From contig MKTW01000016.1 of the NCBI GenBank assembly GCA_001898405.1, positions 1 through 64,000 of the forward strand: a stretch of DNA of 64,000 bases, written 5' to 3'. The notes beneath the pieces were generated by a model. That model was not told the origin of the DNA. It saw only the letters and a program-made list of their open reading frames with translations, and ran no database searches. The DNA is from Sphingobacteriales bacterium 44-61. GTDB taxonomy: Bacteria > Bacteroidota > Bacteroidia > Chitinophagales > Chitinophagaceae. Positions 9,474 to 17,591 of this stretch are shown piece by piece (within the stretch, counting starts at the first letter, position 1; every line of letters begins with the position of its first letter). The translations under genes and the position numbers were made by a program.

Positions 9474-9881
9474 TCAAAACTGTCGATTCTCTTTCACCCA
9501 ATCAGTAATATATCCCGCTATTTCAGTAGTTGGTGTGCCAGGAGCAAACAGCTTTCCTACACCAAGCTGATTCAGTTGCTGCATATCATCTTCAGGAATA
9601 ATACCACCACCGGTAAGGAGTACATCGTCCATACCTTTTTGTTTCATCAGTTCAATCACTTTGGGAAATACAGTCATGTGGGCGCCAGAGAGAATACTGA
9701 TGCCGATCGCATCCACATCTTCCTGCAAAGCAGCATTCACTACCATTTCAGGGGTTTGGCGAAGGCCGGTGTAGATCACTTCCATTCCAGCATCGCGCAG
9801 GGCGGTGGCAATTACTTTGGCGCCACGGTCATGGCCATCCAGCCCTACTTTAGCAACTAAAACTCTGACAGGTCTGTTCAT
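9474..9881 (-). CDS. Stand-alone cobalamin (B12)-binding domain protein, mutase small subunit type
   Basis: A 135-aa protein consisting only of the B12-binding fold found at the C-terminus of methylmalonyl-CoA mutase. The cobalamin-coordinating motif DxHxxG is visible as [11 protein letters not shown] (residues 13-23), with GISILSGAH and [11 protein letters not shown] as the second and third binding segments. It probably pairs with a separate catalytic subunit (isobutyryl-, methylmalonyl- or hydroxyisobutyryl-CoA mutase), which is not in this window. It starts 20 bp after the gltX stop on the same strand, so it is likely co-transcribed with gltX. The exact mutase cannot be decided. Confidence 0.85.
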   Translation of the reverse strand: MNRPVRVLVAKVGLDGHDRGAKVIATALRDAGMEVIYTGLRQTPEMVVNAALQEDVDAIGISILSGAHMTVFPKVIELMKQKGMDDVLLTGGGIIPEDDMQQLNQLGVGKLFAPGTPTTEIAGYITDWVKENRQF

Positions 9882-9901
9882 ATGGAAGTTTTTACCCGTT
9901 A

Positions 9902-11425
9902 TCAGGCAAATAAAGATAATGCGTTTTTGATTCGGTGTATGGTTTCTTCTTTTCCGAGAAGAGCTGCAATATCAAATACATGAGGGCCGAATTTCCCTCC
10001 CACCAGCATGATCCGGAATGGCATCAACACCTCACCTGGTTTAATTTTATTAGCAGCTGCTATTTCTTTGAAGTTGGCTTCCAACTCATGTGCTTCCCAT
10101 ACCGGGCTGAGCTCAAAATTGCGGATCACTTCAGCAAAGAAAAGATTCTTGGCATCATTCCATTTGGGCTTTACTGATTCTGTGTCCAGCACAGCCGGCC
10201 GTTGAAAAAAGAAACCAGCCTGCTCATAAAAATCAGGTAGCAAAGTGCAGCGGTCTTTGACAAGGCCGATCACTTTTTCCAGCAATGCCTCATCATTTAC
10301 GGTAAGCCCTTTTTCTTCCAGTATTGTTTTTACAACGGGCTTCAGTGCAGAAGCATCAGCGTTCTTGATCCATTCGTGATTGAACCATTTCGCTTTTTCA
10401 TAATCGAATTTAGCGCCGGCGCTATGCACGCGATCGAGGCTAAATGCATTGATCAATTCTTCTTTGGTAAAGATCTCTTTTTCTGTGCCATCATTCCATC
10501 CCAGCAGGGCCAGCAGGTTGATGAACGCTTCAGGCAAAAATCCTTTTTCGCGGAAGCCTTCAGTCAACTCATTCGTTTTAGGGTCTGTCCAGTTCATCGC
10601 AAAAACAGGGAAGCCATATTTTGCACCGTCTCTTTTACTGAGTTTCCCGTTGGGGCCGAGTATCAATGGCAGGTGAGCCCATTGCGGCATTTGATCAAGC
10701 CCGAAAAGATATTTCCAGCAAAGGATATGCACCGGTGCACTGGGCAGCCATTCTTCTCCGCGGAATGCGTGGGTGATCTGCATCAGGTAATCATCCACTA
10801 CCACGGCTAGATGATAAGTGGGCATATTATCCGCTTTCAGTAAAACCTTATCATCTACCAATGATGTATCAAAGCTCACTTCACCGCGGATCATATCGGT
10901 AAAAGAAATGGTTTCCTGTTCCGGCATTTTAATGCGGATCACATGGCGGGTTCCACTATCAAGCAGTTGCTGTGTCTCCGCTTCTGACAGCGAAAGGGAA
11001 TTGCGCATCTTCATACGCAGCGTATGGTCATATTGGGGGGAAGGATTTTGTTCTGTTTTAAAATCCTGCCGCATCTTTTCCAGTTCTTCGGGTGTATCAA
11101 AAGCGTAATAGGCATGACCGGCTTTCACCAGTTGCTCTGCATACTGCCGGTACATCGGTTTGCGTTCACTTTGCCGGTAAGGGCCGAAAGGGCCGCCATG
11201 CAGCGGACTTTCATCGGGTGTAAGGCCTACCCAATCCAGGCAATTAAAAATATATTCTTCGGCACCGGGCACATAGCGGCTCTGGTCCGTGTCTTCAATC
11301 CGCAGCACAAAATCACCGCCATTCTTTTTTGCAAACAGATAATTATACAAAACCGTTCTTACTCCGCCCAGGTGCAAACCACCGGTGGGGCTGGGAGCGA
11401 ATCTTACACGTGGTCTCTTAGTCAT
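9902..11425 (-). CDS. gltX: Glutamyl-tRNA synthetase
   Basis: Charges tRNA-Glu (and possibly tRNA-Gln, for transamidation) with glutamate. A class I synthetase of 507 aa, normal length. The HIGH-type motif is in [12 protein letters not shown] (residues 10-21) and the KMSKS-type motif is KLSKRDG (261-267). [10 protein letters not shown] (41-50) and the [11 protein letters not shown] segment (221-231) are glutamate-binding landmarks. The ATG at 11425 is preceded by TATCTTTG only 4 nt upstream, so the mRNA may start at or next to the initiation codon. The region upstream is filled by the large inverted-repeat element at 11443-11574. Confidence 0.97.
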   Translation of the reverse strand: MTKRPRVRFAPSPTGGLHLGGVRTVLYNYLFAKKNGGDFVLRIEDTDQSRYVPGAEEYIFNCLDWVGLTPDESPLHGGPFGPYRQSERKPMYRQYAEQLVKAGHAYYAFDTPEELEKMRQDFKTEQNPSPQYDHTLRMKMRNSLSLSEAETQQLLDSGTRHVIRIKMPEQETISFTDMIRGEVSFDTSLVDDKVLLKADNMPTYHLAVVVDDYLMQITHAFRGEEWLPSAPVHILCWKYLFGLDQMPQWAHLPLILGPNGKLSKRDGAKYGFPVFAMNWTDPKTNELTEGFREKGFLPEAFINLLALLGWNDGTEKEIFTKEELINAFSLDRVHSAGAKFDYEKAKWFNHEWIKNADASALKPVVKTILEEKGLTVNDEALLEKVIGLVKDRCTLLPDFYEQAGFFFQRPAVLDTESVKPKWNDAKNLFFAEVIRNFELSPVWEAHELEANFKEIAAANKIKPGEVLMPFRIMLVGGKFGPHVFDIAALLGKEETIHRIKNALSLFA

Positions 11426-11429
11426 GCGG

Positions 11430-11437
11430 CAAAGATA
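11430..11437 (-). promoter_or_regulatory. -7 box TATCTTTG of gltX
   Basis: A perfect TAnnTTTG on the minus strand, 4 nt from the gltX ATG. It lies 5 bp from the left arm of the inverted repeat at 11443-11574, so any -33 element must lie inside that arm. Confidence 0.6.
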
Positions 11438-11442
11438 ATGAT

Positions 11443-11574
11443 TGAACGACTCCTTCCCGTCTTACCGCCTTACCGTTAAAAAACAGGAAGTAAATTTTTC
11501 TTACCGGTAAGAAAATAGTAAGGCCAGTAAATAAGTCTCACCGGTAAGGCGGTAAGACGGGAAGGAGTCGTTCA
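11443..11574. repeat. 132-bp palindromic element with 33-bp perfect terminal inverted repeats
   Basis: The left arm 11443-11475 is the exact reverse complement of the right arm 11542-11574 (33 of 33 bases). The 66-bp centre contains a perfect 20-bp palindrome (11496-11515, core CTTACCGGTAAG). The heptamer CTTACCG or its complement recurs in both arms and the centre. The element fills the space between divergent gltX and the deacetylase gene. No ORF was seen in it. Confidence 0.9.
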
Positions 11575-11587
11575 GCCATCCAATTGT

Positions 11588-11595
11588 TATCTTTG
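11588..11595 (+). promoter_or_regulatory. -7 box TATCTTTG of the polysaccharide deacetylase gene
   Basis: A perfect TAnnTTTG 4 nt before the GTG start at 11600, mirroring the gltX promoter on the other side of the palindromic element. It predicts a nearly leaderless transcript. Confidence 0.55.
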
Positions 11596-11599
11596 ATCG

Positions 11600-12253
11600 G
11601 TGAAATATTTTATCAAAACACCCTGGTGGCTTAAAAAGATCTACTCATCTTATGTATGGAGTGTGCCGGTAAAAGAAAAACTTTTGTATCTCACGTTTGA
11701 TGACGGGCCGCATCCATCTGTTACGCCCTTTGTGCTGGACGAATTACAAAAGCATGAAGCAAAAGCAAGTTTTTTTTGTATCGGGAAAAATGTGCAGGCT
11801 TATCCGGAAGTCTATAAGAGGATCCTGGATGAAGGCCATGCGGTAGGCAATCATACCCAGCATCATTTGAATGGGTGGAAGACGGATAACAAGGAATATC
11901 TCGCCGATATACATGAGGCAGGAAAGTATATTGATTCCGTTTTGTTCCGTCCGCCTTATGGAAGGATCACTTCTTTCCAGGCAAAGAACCTTTCACAGGC
12001 AATGAAAAAACCGGAAGCAAAAGTAGTTATGTGGGATGTGCTTAGTGCTGATTTTGATGAAACCTTATCGGGCGAAAACTGTTTACAACATGTAATCCTG
12101 AATGCAGGGAAAGGTTCGATCATCGTATTTCATGATAGTGAGAAGGCATGGAAAAGGCTTGAATTTGCGTTGCCGGGAGTATTAGATTTTTTCAAAAAAA
12201 GAGGCTATCGTTTTGAAAAATTAGCAGCGCCCGTTTCAGCGCATACGCTATAG
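11600..12253 (+). CDS. Polysaccharide deacetylase, NodB/CE4 family
   Basis: Metal-dependent deacetylase of N-acetylated glycans such as peptidoglycan or chitin oligomers. CE4 motif 1 is LTFDDGPHP (residues 31-39, catalytic base Asp34 and metal-binding Asp35), motif 2 is NHTQHH (84-89, His85 and His89) and motif 3 is RPPYG (117-121). The later DVLSADFD and IIVFHDSEKAW segments fit motifs 4 and 5. At 217 aa it is the minimal NodB domain. There is no clear signal peptide; the first 22 residues are basic and aromatic, so a membrane-associated location is uncertain. The start codon is GTG, supported by the promoter box 4 nt upstream. A terminator follows at 12313-12342, making it monocistronic. 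Substrate is inferred from the family only. Confidence 0.9.
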   Translation: MKYFIKTPWWLKKIYSSYVWSVPVKEKLLYLTFDDGPHPSVTPFVLDELQKHEAKASFFCIGKNVQAYPEVYKRILDEGHAVGNHTQHHLNGWKTDNKEYLADIHEAGKYIDSVLFRPPYGRITSFQAKNLSQAMKKPEAKVVMWDVLSADFDETLSGENCLQHVILNAGKGSIIVFHDSEKAWKRLEFALPGVLDFFKKRGYRFEKLAAPVSAHTL

Positions 12254-12312
12254 TAAAATTACTTATTTATAGAGTCTTGATTCTAAAAAACTGATAATCA
12301 TATAAAAATTTA

Positions 12313-12342
12313 GGGCCTGGGTAGAAACCCTGGCCCGTTTTT
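12313..12342 (+). terminator. Intrinsic terminator of the polysaccharide deacetylase gene
   Basis: The stem GGGCC-T-GGGT / ACCC-T-GGCCC (one T-T mismatch, loop agaa) is followed by G and five T residues, about 60 bp past the stop at 12253. Confidence 0.75.
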
Positions 12343-12465
12343 AATCCGTACCCTATGAAAACTGGCTTAAAGGTAAAATAAATTTTCATTTATGCAAACA
12401 AATTTCCAACTGTTTGTTGAGTAAAATAGCCCAGATTTCAGTTGATTTTTGTCAAAGCAATCATT

Positions 12466-13233
12466 ATGCAATTGATAGATACACACGCACATCTTTATTC
12501 CAACCAGTTCAGCAGCGACAGGCCTGCCATGCTGCAACGCGCCCGGGAAGCGGGGCTCAGCAAGGTTTTGCTGCCCGCAATTGATTCCGGGTCGCATGAA
12601 AACATGCTGAAACTGGAAGAGGAAAACCCCGGTTTTTGCCTGGCAATGATGGGATTACACCCTTGTTCCGTGAAAGAAGACTATGAGCAGGAATTAAAGA
12701 TCGCGGAAGAGCATCTTGCCCGCCGTGCCTTTATCGGAGTAGGCGAGATAGGGCTTGATTTTTATTGGGACCTGACATTTAAAGAGCAGCAGTTCAGGGC
12801 TTTTCACCGTCAGATAGAATGGGCATTGCAATACGGTTTGCCGATCGCCATCCACTCCCGCAATGCGAATGATGAATGCATCCAGGTAGTGAGAGAGCAC
12901 CAGAAAGGGGCCCTGAAAGGTGTATTCCATTGTTTTTCCGGCACAGTGGAGCAGGCCAGGCAGATGATCGAACTGGGCTTTTACCTGGGCATTGGTGGTG
13001 TGCTCACTTTTAAAAATGGTGGATTAGACAAAGTGATCGAGGAAATTGACACCCGCCACCTGGTGCTGGAGACCGACGCGCCCTATCTTGCGCCAGTTCC
13101 TTTCCGTGGTAAACGCAATGAAAGCAGTTATATCACCTATGTGGCTCAAAAACTGGCTGATCTGAAGCAGGTCAATGTGCAGGAGATAATTGATCAAACC
13201 TCACAGAATGCGCAAAATTTATTCGGACTCTAA
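12466..13233 (+). CDS. tatD: TatD family metal-dependent DNase
   Basis: Predicted Mg-dependent 3'-5' exonuclease/deoxyribonuclease of the TIM-barrel amidohydrolase-like TatD family. [12 protein letters not shown] at the N-terminus gives the HxH metal ligands; [11 protein letters not shown] has the bridging Glu and Asp; IAIHSRNA and HCFSGT provide further ligand histidines, and [10 protein letters not shown] the last Asp. About 255 aa from the ATG at 12466 (MQLIDTHAH), the standard TatD start; the frame is open from 12442 but the extra eight residues are not expected. tRNA-Ser lies 62 bp downstream. Confidence 0.95.
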   Translation: MQLIDTHAHLYSNQFSSDRPAMLQRAREAGLSKVLLPAIDSGSHENMLKLEEENPGFCLAMMGLHPCSVKEDYEQELKIAEEHLARRAFIGVGEIGLDFYWDLTFKEQQFRAFHRQIEWALQYGLPIAIHSRNANDECIQVVREHQKGALKGVFHCFSGTVEQARQMIELGFYLGIGGVLTFKNGGLDKVIEEIDTRHLVLETDAPYLAPVPFRGKRNESSYITYVAQKLADLKQVNVQEIIDQTSQNAQNLFGL

Positions 13234-13245
13234 GCGCTGATCCCG

Positions 13246-13253
13246 TATTTTTG
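13246..13253 (+). promoter_or_regulatory. Candidate -7 box (TATTTTTG) of tRNA-Ser
   Basis: A TAnnTTTG match between tatD and the tRNA. It predicts a start near 13260, about 35 nt upstream of the mature tRNA 5' end. Confidence 0.45.
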
Positions 13254-13295
13254 CAACCCCAAAACCGGGAACAGTCGATTGTTCCAGTTTTACCC

Positions 13296-13382
13296 GGAGA
13301 CGTGTCCGAGTGGTTGAAGGAGCACGCCTGGAAAGTGTGTATACGGGAAACCGTATCGCGAGTTCGAATCTCGCCGTCTCCG
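13296..13382 (+). tRNA. tRNA-Ser, anticodon GGA
   Basis: An 87-nt cloverleaf: acceptor GGAGACG (13296-13302) pairs with CGTCTCC (13375-13381), discriminator G. The anticodon loop CTGGAAA gives anticodon GGA at 13330-13332, closed by CACGC/GTGTG. A long variable arm (TACGG-gaaa-CCGTA), typical of serine tRNAs, and the T-arm GCGAG-TTCGAAT-CTCGC are intact. The 3' CCA is not encoded. It decodes UCC and UCU. Confidence 0.97.
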
Positions 13383-13449
13383 CTTAAGGAAATGGTCAAT
13401 TTTGATTGTTTCCTTTTTTTGTGCAGTCAATTGTATGACTTACACCATT

Positions 13450-14667
13450 TTAATTTTGATCTTGATTTGCAATCAGGAAATCCATCAGGTTTACATGAAT
13501 GATTCCTTCTTTGCTTTTACCGGTAGAAACATCATTTAAGGTTACTACATATTTTGGATAGTTGTCCTCAATTTTCAGAAGGTTACCAAACTCACGTTGT
13601 GCTGTCGTTTCATCATTGTCAAGGGTAAGACAGACCTGTACATATAATTTATCCCCGTTCTTAATTCCGATGAAATCAATTTCTTTATCATCCAATTTCC
13701 CAACGAAGACCTGGTAGTCCTGCTGTATCAGGTGGAGATAAACTGCATTCTCTAATAACTTATGTATGTCTGTACGTTGGTTAAAGCCGACGATTGCATT
13801 GCGCAAACCAATATCTTCAAAATAATATTTCTCGCCGATCTCAAATATTTTCAATCCTCCTATTTCTGCACGAACCACTTTATGTACAATATAGGAGTTG
13901 CCCAGCGATCTTAAATAATTGATCGTTAACTGGGGTGACATATCAACATGCTGCGACTTTAAATATTTGCTGATATTATTGGCAGAAAACAGACTACCTG
14001 TATTATTGGCAAGATAAATTACCAGGTTCTCAAGAAAAGAAACATTACGAATATTCTCACGAGCCACCACATCTTTTAATAAAATGGTGGAGTAAACATT
14101 ACGCAGATATTCAAAAGGAAGGTCTTCCAGCAGCCCGATGTTTGGAAGAAATGGCATTCCACCATATCGAAGATACTGTAACACGGTGTCAAATGTATTG
14201 TTCAGTTGATGAAACTCCATAAACTCTTTGTAACTCAGGCTGTGTATGTGAAAGGCTATATACCTGCCGGCAAGATGTGTGGCCAGTTCACCGGAAAGCA
14301 TATTTGCATTACTGCCGGTACAATAGATATCACAAACATTTTTGGCCAGCAAACTGCGCAGACTTCGCTCAAAAGCTGCTACTTCCTGCACTTCGTCTAT
14401 AAAGAAATAATTATTTTTATTCGAAGGAAATTTGTCTTTCAAGAAAGCACTCAGGTCTGCATGCGTTTTGATGGTAACAAACTCATCCAGCTCCATGTTT
14501 ATATATACAATATTCGCATCCGGATCAGTACTACGTAAATAGTCCATTAGCTGAAGCAGCACATAACTTTTTCCTATACGGCGTTGTCCGGTTAAAACTT
14601 TAATTATTTGTTTATTAACAAAAGGAATGATCTTTTCAGTATAAATGGGTCTATCTATAAGTTTCAT
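13450..14667 (-). CDS. AAA-type ATPase with C-terminal DUF4143-like region
   Basis: A 405-aa protein of the widespread, poorly characterised ATPase family with an N-terminal P-loop domain and C-terminal DUF4143. Walker A is GQRRIGKSY (residues about 28-36), Walker B is NNYFFIDEVQEV (around residue 88), and the sensor region is YCTGSNANMLSGELA. YIAFHIHSLSYKEF is a typical family segment. The C-terminal 130 residues hold KLDDKEIDFIGIKNGDKLYVQV, which resembles the restriction-endonuclease-like fold often found here. No cellular role is established for the family. The gene is clearly A+T-richer than its surroundings and begins the accessory patch after tRNA-Ser, suggesting horizontal acquisition (inference). 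Confidence 0.85.
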   Translation of the reverse strand: MKLIDRPIYTEKIIPFVNKQIIKVLTGQRRIGKSYVLLQLMDYLRSTDPDANIVYINMELDEFVTIKTHADLSAFLKDKFPSNKNNYFFIDEVQEVAAFERSLRSLLAKNVCDIYCTGSNANMLSGELATHLAGRYIAFHIHSLSYKEFMEFHQLNNTFDTVLQYLRYGGMPFLPNIGLLEDLPFEYLRNVYSTILLKDVVARENIRNVSFLENLVIYLANNTGSLFSANNISKYLKSQHVDMSPQLTINYLRSLGNSYIVHKVVRAEIGGLKIFEIGEKYYFEDIGLRNAIVGFNQRTDIHKLLENAVYLHLIQQDYQVFVGKLDDKEIDFIGIKNGDKLYVQVCLTLDNDETTAQREFGNLLKIEDNYPKYVVTLNDVSTGKSKEGIIHVNLMDFLIANQDQN

Positions 14668-14686
14668 GTATGAGTGAAATTTTAAT

Positions 14687-14694
14687 CAAAAATA
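14687..14694 (-). promoter_or_regulatory. Candidate -7 box (TATTTTTG) of the DUF4143 ATPase gene
   Basis: A minus-strand TAnnTTTG match 19 nt before the ATG at 14667. The surroundings are very A+T-rich, so a chance match is possible. Confidence 0.4.
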
Positions 14695-14846
14695 TATAAA
14701 GTTTCATTTACAACAGAAATTTATATAAATTGGGAAAATATTTTTTCCTAATTTAATCATAGCCAATTAATTATAAATCATTAGGTTGTTTAGGGAAGTT
14801 AAAAGAGGGATCAAGAAATCTCGTCCAGCCCGCAGAAAATTCTATA

Positions 14847-14867
14847 AGCTCGCGCAAGGCGCGGGCT
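14847..14867. repeat. G+C-rich hairpin in A+T-rich DNA
   Basis: AGC-t-CGCGC, loop aag, GCGCG-g-GCT: an 8-bp stem with one mismatch. It stands out against its A+T-rich surroundings. A weak T tract follows on the plus strand, so it could be a poor terminator; no plus-strand gene lies directly upstream. Confidence 0.45.
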
Positions 14868-14969
14868 TATTACTTGGATATGGTACCCAGATTGCCCCCA
14901 ATTTTTTCGCTTCTTCTTTATGGTCAAAAGGACATTAATTTTTATGGGTATAAATAGATACTTTAATCT

Positions 14970-15164
14970 TTAATTATTACTAAGAATATCGACTAATCGG
15001 TAATTAATATAATAAGTCGTGCGCCCTTTCTTTTCCGGTCTAAGTGTTTCACTATCCACCAGTTTTTTTAGCCAAACCGAAGCTGTCTGACGATGAGCGA
15101 TACCTTTGCTTACAAGTAGTGCCGTTCCGACATTAATTGGTTTTGGTGCTGTTAGTTTCGACAT
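14970..15164 (-). CDS. Small winged-helix DNA-binding protein (64 aa)
   Basis: The product looks like one winged helix-turn-helix domain: a first helix (INVGTALLVSKGI), a recognition-helix-like stretch (HRQTASVWLKKLVDSETL) and a wing (RPEKKGRTTYYINY). This pattern resembles the C-terminal winged helix of Fic-family proteins and some small antitoxin-like regulators, so it may be an independent regulator or the remnant of a larger gene. It starts at ATG 15164; that codon overlaps one of three TCGACAT motifs in the promoter region, two of which form an inverted pair at 15177-15205, suggesting autoregulation (inference). No partner gene lies next to it. Family assignment is tentative. Confidence 0.5.
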   Translation of the reverse strand: MSKLTAPKPINVGTALLVSKGIAHRQTASVWLKKLVDSETLRPEKKGRTTYYINYRLVDILSNN

Positions 15165-15176
15165 TAAAATAGATTC

Positions 15177-15205
15177 ATGTCGAATTTTTTGGTAAAAATC
15201 GACAT
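15177..15205. promoter_or_regulatory. Candidate operator: inverted ATGTCGA/TCGACAT pair
   Basis: ATGTCGA (15177-15183) and TCGACAT (15199-15205) form a dyad with an A/T-rich centre. A third TCGACAT copy is at 15158-15164, overlapping the winged-helix gene's start codon. The spacing suits a dimeric regulator. Confidence 0.45.
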
Positions 15206-15347
15206 AAAATAAAGTACGTCCGTTGTTACTGAAGTAATTGGTAAAGCAGAGAAAGCCATTTTATCAATAAATAACTTGATAATCAATTAATTATAAAATT
15301 TCAATGTGTTCAAAAATGGAATCAGGTGTTCGATAGAGACCCCACCT

Positions 15348-15365
15348 CCGCTTTAGCGGAAGCGG
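15348..15365. repeat. Hairpin with GCTTTAGCG core
   Basis: CCGCTT (15348-15353) pairs with AAGCGG (15360-15365) and T residues follow. The core GCTTTAGCGGAAG is very similar to that of the hairpin at 34276-34311, so both may belong to a dispersed palindromic repeat family. Confidence 0.45.
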
Positions 15366-15679
15366 GTTTTCATTTATAATACACCCTATTTCCCGGGCGG
15401 GCTTCGACGGACACGGTCAATGGTGATGTTCCGGCCACAGCTAATTAGCTGCCGTTGAACTGATTTTTTATTGCGCTTGTAAACACAAATACAAAGCACT
15501 TGAGTTTGAGAACTATTTAAAATCGGGTTCAGGCAGAGATTTATGCAAAAAGATTGACCTGACTGCCCAAACCCTATAAAATGAAACAATTTGTCAAAAG
15601 AATGAGACGAATACCATCCGTAAAGAAATAACTTGATCCTAAATTAGCAATGGAAATCATTTCATTAAGTAATAAAATT

Positions 15680-17533
15680 ATGATGAAGGGTTACAAGAAA
15701 TATCTAATGATTGCTGCCTGCGGAATAAGCTGCCTGACTTTATCTGCCCAGGAATGGAAACCGGTAGAAGGAAAGATAATGACGCAATGGTCAGGCAACA
15801 TAGATCCTGCGAAGCCGTTACCGGAATACCCAAGGCCACAACTGAAAAGAAGTAACTGGCAAAATCTGAATGGCTTATGGCAATACGCCATCACGGATGC
15901 AGGGCAGGAAACCATCCCTGCAAATTTTGATGGAAAAATATTGGTCCCTTACCCCATTGAATCCGCATTGTCCGGGGTCGGGAAAACCGTTGGGAAAGGC
16001 AAAATATTGTGGTATAAGACCACGGTTAACCTGCCCAAACTCTCCGGCACCAATCAATTGATATTACATTTCGGAGCGGTGGATTGGCAATGTGATGTGT
16101 ATGTGAACGGAAAGAAAGCAGGCAGGCATGAAGGCGGGTATGATCCCTTTTCTTTCAATATCACCAGCTATCTGAAAAAAGGAAAGAGCCAGGATATTGC
16201 ATTGAGGGTTTGGGACCCGACCGATGAGGGCCCGCAACCCAGAGGCAAACAGGTGAACAAGCCTGAAGGGATCTGGTACACAGCTGTGACAGGGATCTGG
16301 CAAACGGTTTGGACAGAAACAGTGCCCTCTGCCTATATCGTATCTACCAGACACACGCCGGATGTAGATGCAGGCCTGGTGCAGGTAGCTGCTTATACTG
16401 AGGGTACACAGGAAGTGGACGCTGTAAAATTTGTGGCCTATGAAGGATCGAAAGAGGTTGGTCAGGTAACCCTTCCTCCGGCTGTTAGCGGAAGCATTAA
16501 AATTGCGAATGCTAAACTGTGGTCTCCGGCTTCTCCTTACCTATACACTTTAAAGATCTTTCTCTATAGAAATGGCAAACAGATAGATTATGCGGATAGC
16601 TATTTTGCCATGCGGAAATCTTCATTAAAAAAAGATCAGGCAGGAATCGACAGGCTTGCGCTGAATAATGAGTTTGTATTTCAGTATGGTCCGCTTGACC
16701 AGGGTTGGTGGCCTGATGGATTGTATACTGCACCAACTGATGAAGCTTTAATGTTCGATGTGAAGAAAACGAAAGAGATGGGATTTAACATGATCCGCAA
16801 GCATATTAAACTGGAGCCGGCCCGCTGGTATTACTATTGCGACAGCATCGGTGTTATGGTGTGGCAGGATATGCCAAGCGGTGATATGGGAGGCAACCGT
16901 TGGGATATGAGAAGCGGACAGATCTCCGGGTTCAACCGTGATAAACAAAGAAGCGAAGAATCGGAAACTTATTATAGAAAAGAGTGGAAAGCAATAATGG
17001 ATGCGGCCTATAATTTCCCATCTATTGTGGTATGGATACCTTTTAACGAAGCCTGGGGACAGTTTAAAACCAAAGAAATTACAGAATGGACGATGAAGTA
17101 TGATCCATCGCGCTTAGTAAACAGCGCAAGTGGAGGCAATTTCTTTTATACCGGACATATTTTAGATATACACCAGTATCCCGATCCTCAAATGCCGGAC
17201 CCGGAAATTTTTGGGAACAGGGGGCAGGCATTGGTCCTGGGTGAATTTGGTGGGCTGGGATTACCAATGGAAGGACATACCTGGCAGGATAAAAACAACT
17301 GGGGATATCAGAGTTTTAAAAACAAGGACGAATTGCTGAACCGTTATAAAAAACTGATGACAGATCTGAAACGCCTCATTCCACTGGGACTTTCAGCAGC
17401 CGTGTACACGCAAACCACAGATGTGGAAATAGAGACCAATGGCATTTTAACTTATGACAGGAAAGTGATAAAGATGTCTGAGGCAGAACTGAGTGAATTG
17501 CATAATGCCTTATATAAGGTGCCGGTAGAATAA
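15680..17533 (+). CDS. Glycoside hydrolase family 2 protein
   Basis: Exported retaining beta-glycosidase of the LacZ/UidA/mannosidase group. Numbered from the upstream-most frame start at 15650, the sugar-binding jelly-roll domain covers about residues 60-225 (LNGLWQYAI, HFGAVDWQCDVYVNG, GGYDPFSFNIT), an Ig-like domain about 225-330 and a TIM barrel from about 340. The acid/base is Glu467 in IPFNEAWGQF and the nucleophile Glu532 in LVLGEFGG. FNMIRKHIKLEPARWYYYCD is the conserved barrel strand-helix region. ATG at 15680 or 15683 gives a clean signal peptide (basic start, IAACGISCLTLSAQ), so the ten extra upstream codons are left out. The GH43 gene follows 58 bp later. Specificity cannot be settled; the length (about 617 aa) fits small secreted GH2 enzymes. 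Confidence 0.92.
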   Translation: MMKGYKKYLMIAACGISCLTLSAQEWKPVEGKIMTQWSGNIDPAKPLPEYPRPQLKRSNWQNLNGLWQYAITDAGQETIPANFDGKILVPYPIESALSGVGKTVGKGKILWYKTTVNLPKLSGTNQLILHFGAVDWQCDVYVNGKKAGRHEGGYDPFSFNITSYLKKGKSQDIALRVWDPTDEGPQPRGKQVNKPEGIWYTAVTGIWQTVWTETVPSAYIVSTRHTPDVDAGLVQVAAYTEGTQEVDAVKFVAYEGSKEVGQVTLPPAVSGSIKIANAKLWSPASPYLYTLKIFLYRNGKQIDYADSYFAMRKSSLKKDQAGIDRLALNNEFVFQYGPLDQGWWPDGLYTAPTDEALMFDVKKTKEMGFNMIRKHIKLEPARWYYYCDSIGVMVWQDMPSGDMGGNRWDMRSGQISGFNRDKQRSEESETYYRKEWKAIMDAAYNFPSIVVWIPFNEAWGQFKTKEITEWTMKYDPSRLVNSASGGNFFYTGHILDIHQYPDPQMPDPEIFGNRGQALVLGEFGGLGLPMEGHTWQDKNNWGYQSFKNKDELLNRYKKLMTDLKRLIPLGLSAAVYTQTTDVEIETNGILTYDRKVIKMSEAELSELHNALYKVPVE

Positions 17534-17591
17534 TAATGGGTGCTTTAAAATTATCATGGGCATGTCAATGGTGTTGGTAAACTGAAAAATA

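Larger units (their letters stand above)
14668..14969. other. A+T-rich non-coding gap with one hairpin
   Basis: 302 bp between the ATPase and winged-helix genes. It contains the candidate ATPase promoter and a G+C-rich hairpin (14847-14867). No credible ORF or RNA gene was seen. Confidence 0.6.
15165..15679. other. Long non-coding stretch before the GH2 gene
   Basis: About 515 bp with a candidate operator at its left end (15177-15205), a hairpin at 15348-15365 and otherwise no recognised gene. A 67-codon frame on the minus strand (15386-15589) shows no family features. The base composition shifts from A+T-rich to the window's usual level across this stretch, which may mark the edge of the accessory patch. 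Confidence 0.5.

Noticed and set aside
13296-13382. tRNA-Ser as an active phage or island attachment site
   Set aside because: No second copy of the tRNA 3' end and no integrase were found in the window; only a compositional shift supports it.
15386-15589. 67-codon minus-strand frame
   Set aside because: No family features, odd composition and no promoter; probably chance in a non-coding stretch.
15395-15590. Possible tmRNA or other structured RNA (GGCTTCGACGG near 15400)
   Set aside because: Resembles part of the tmRNA 5' end by eye, but no tRNA-like acceptor pairing, tag ORF or CCA end was found.
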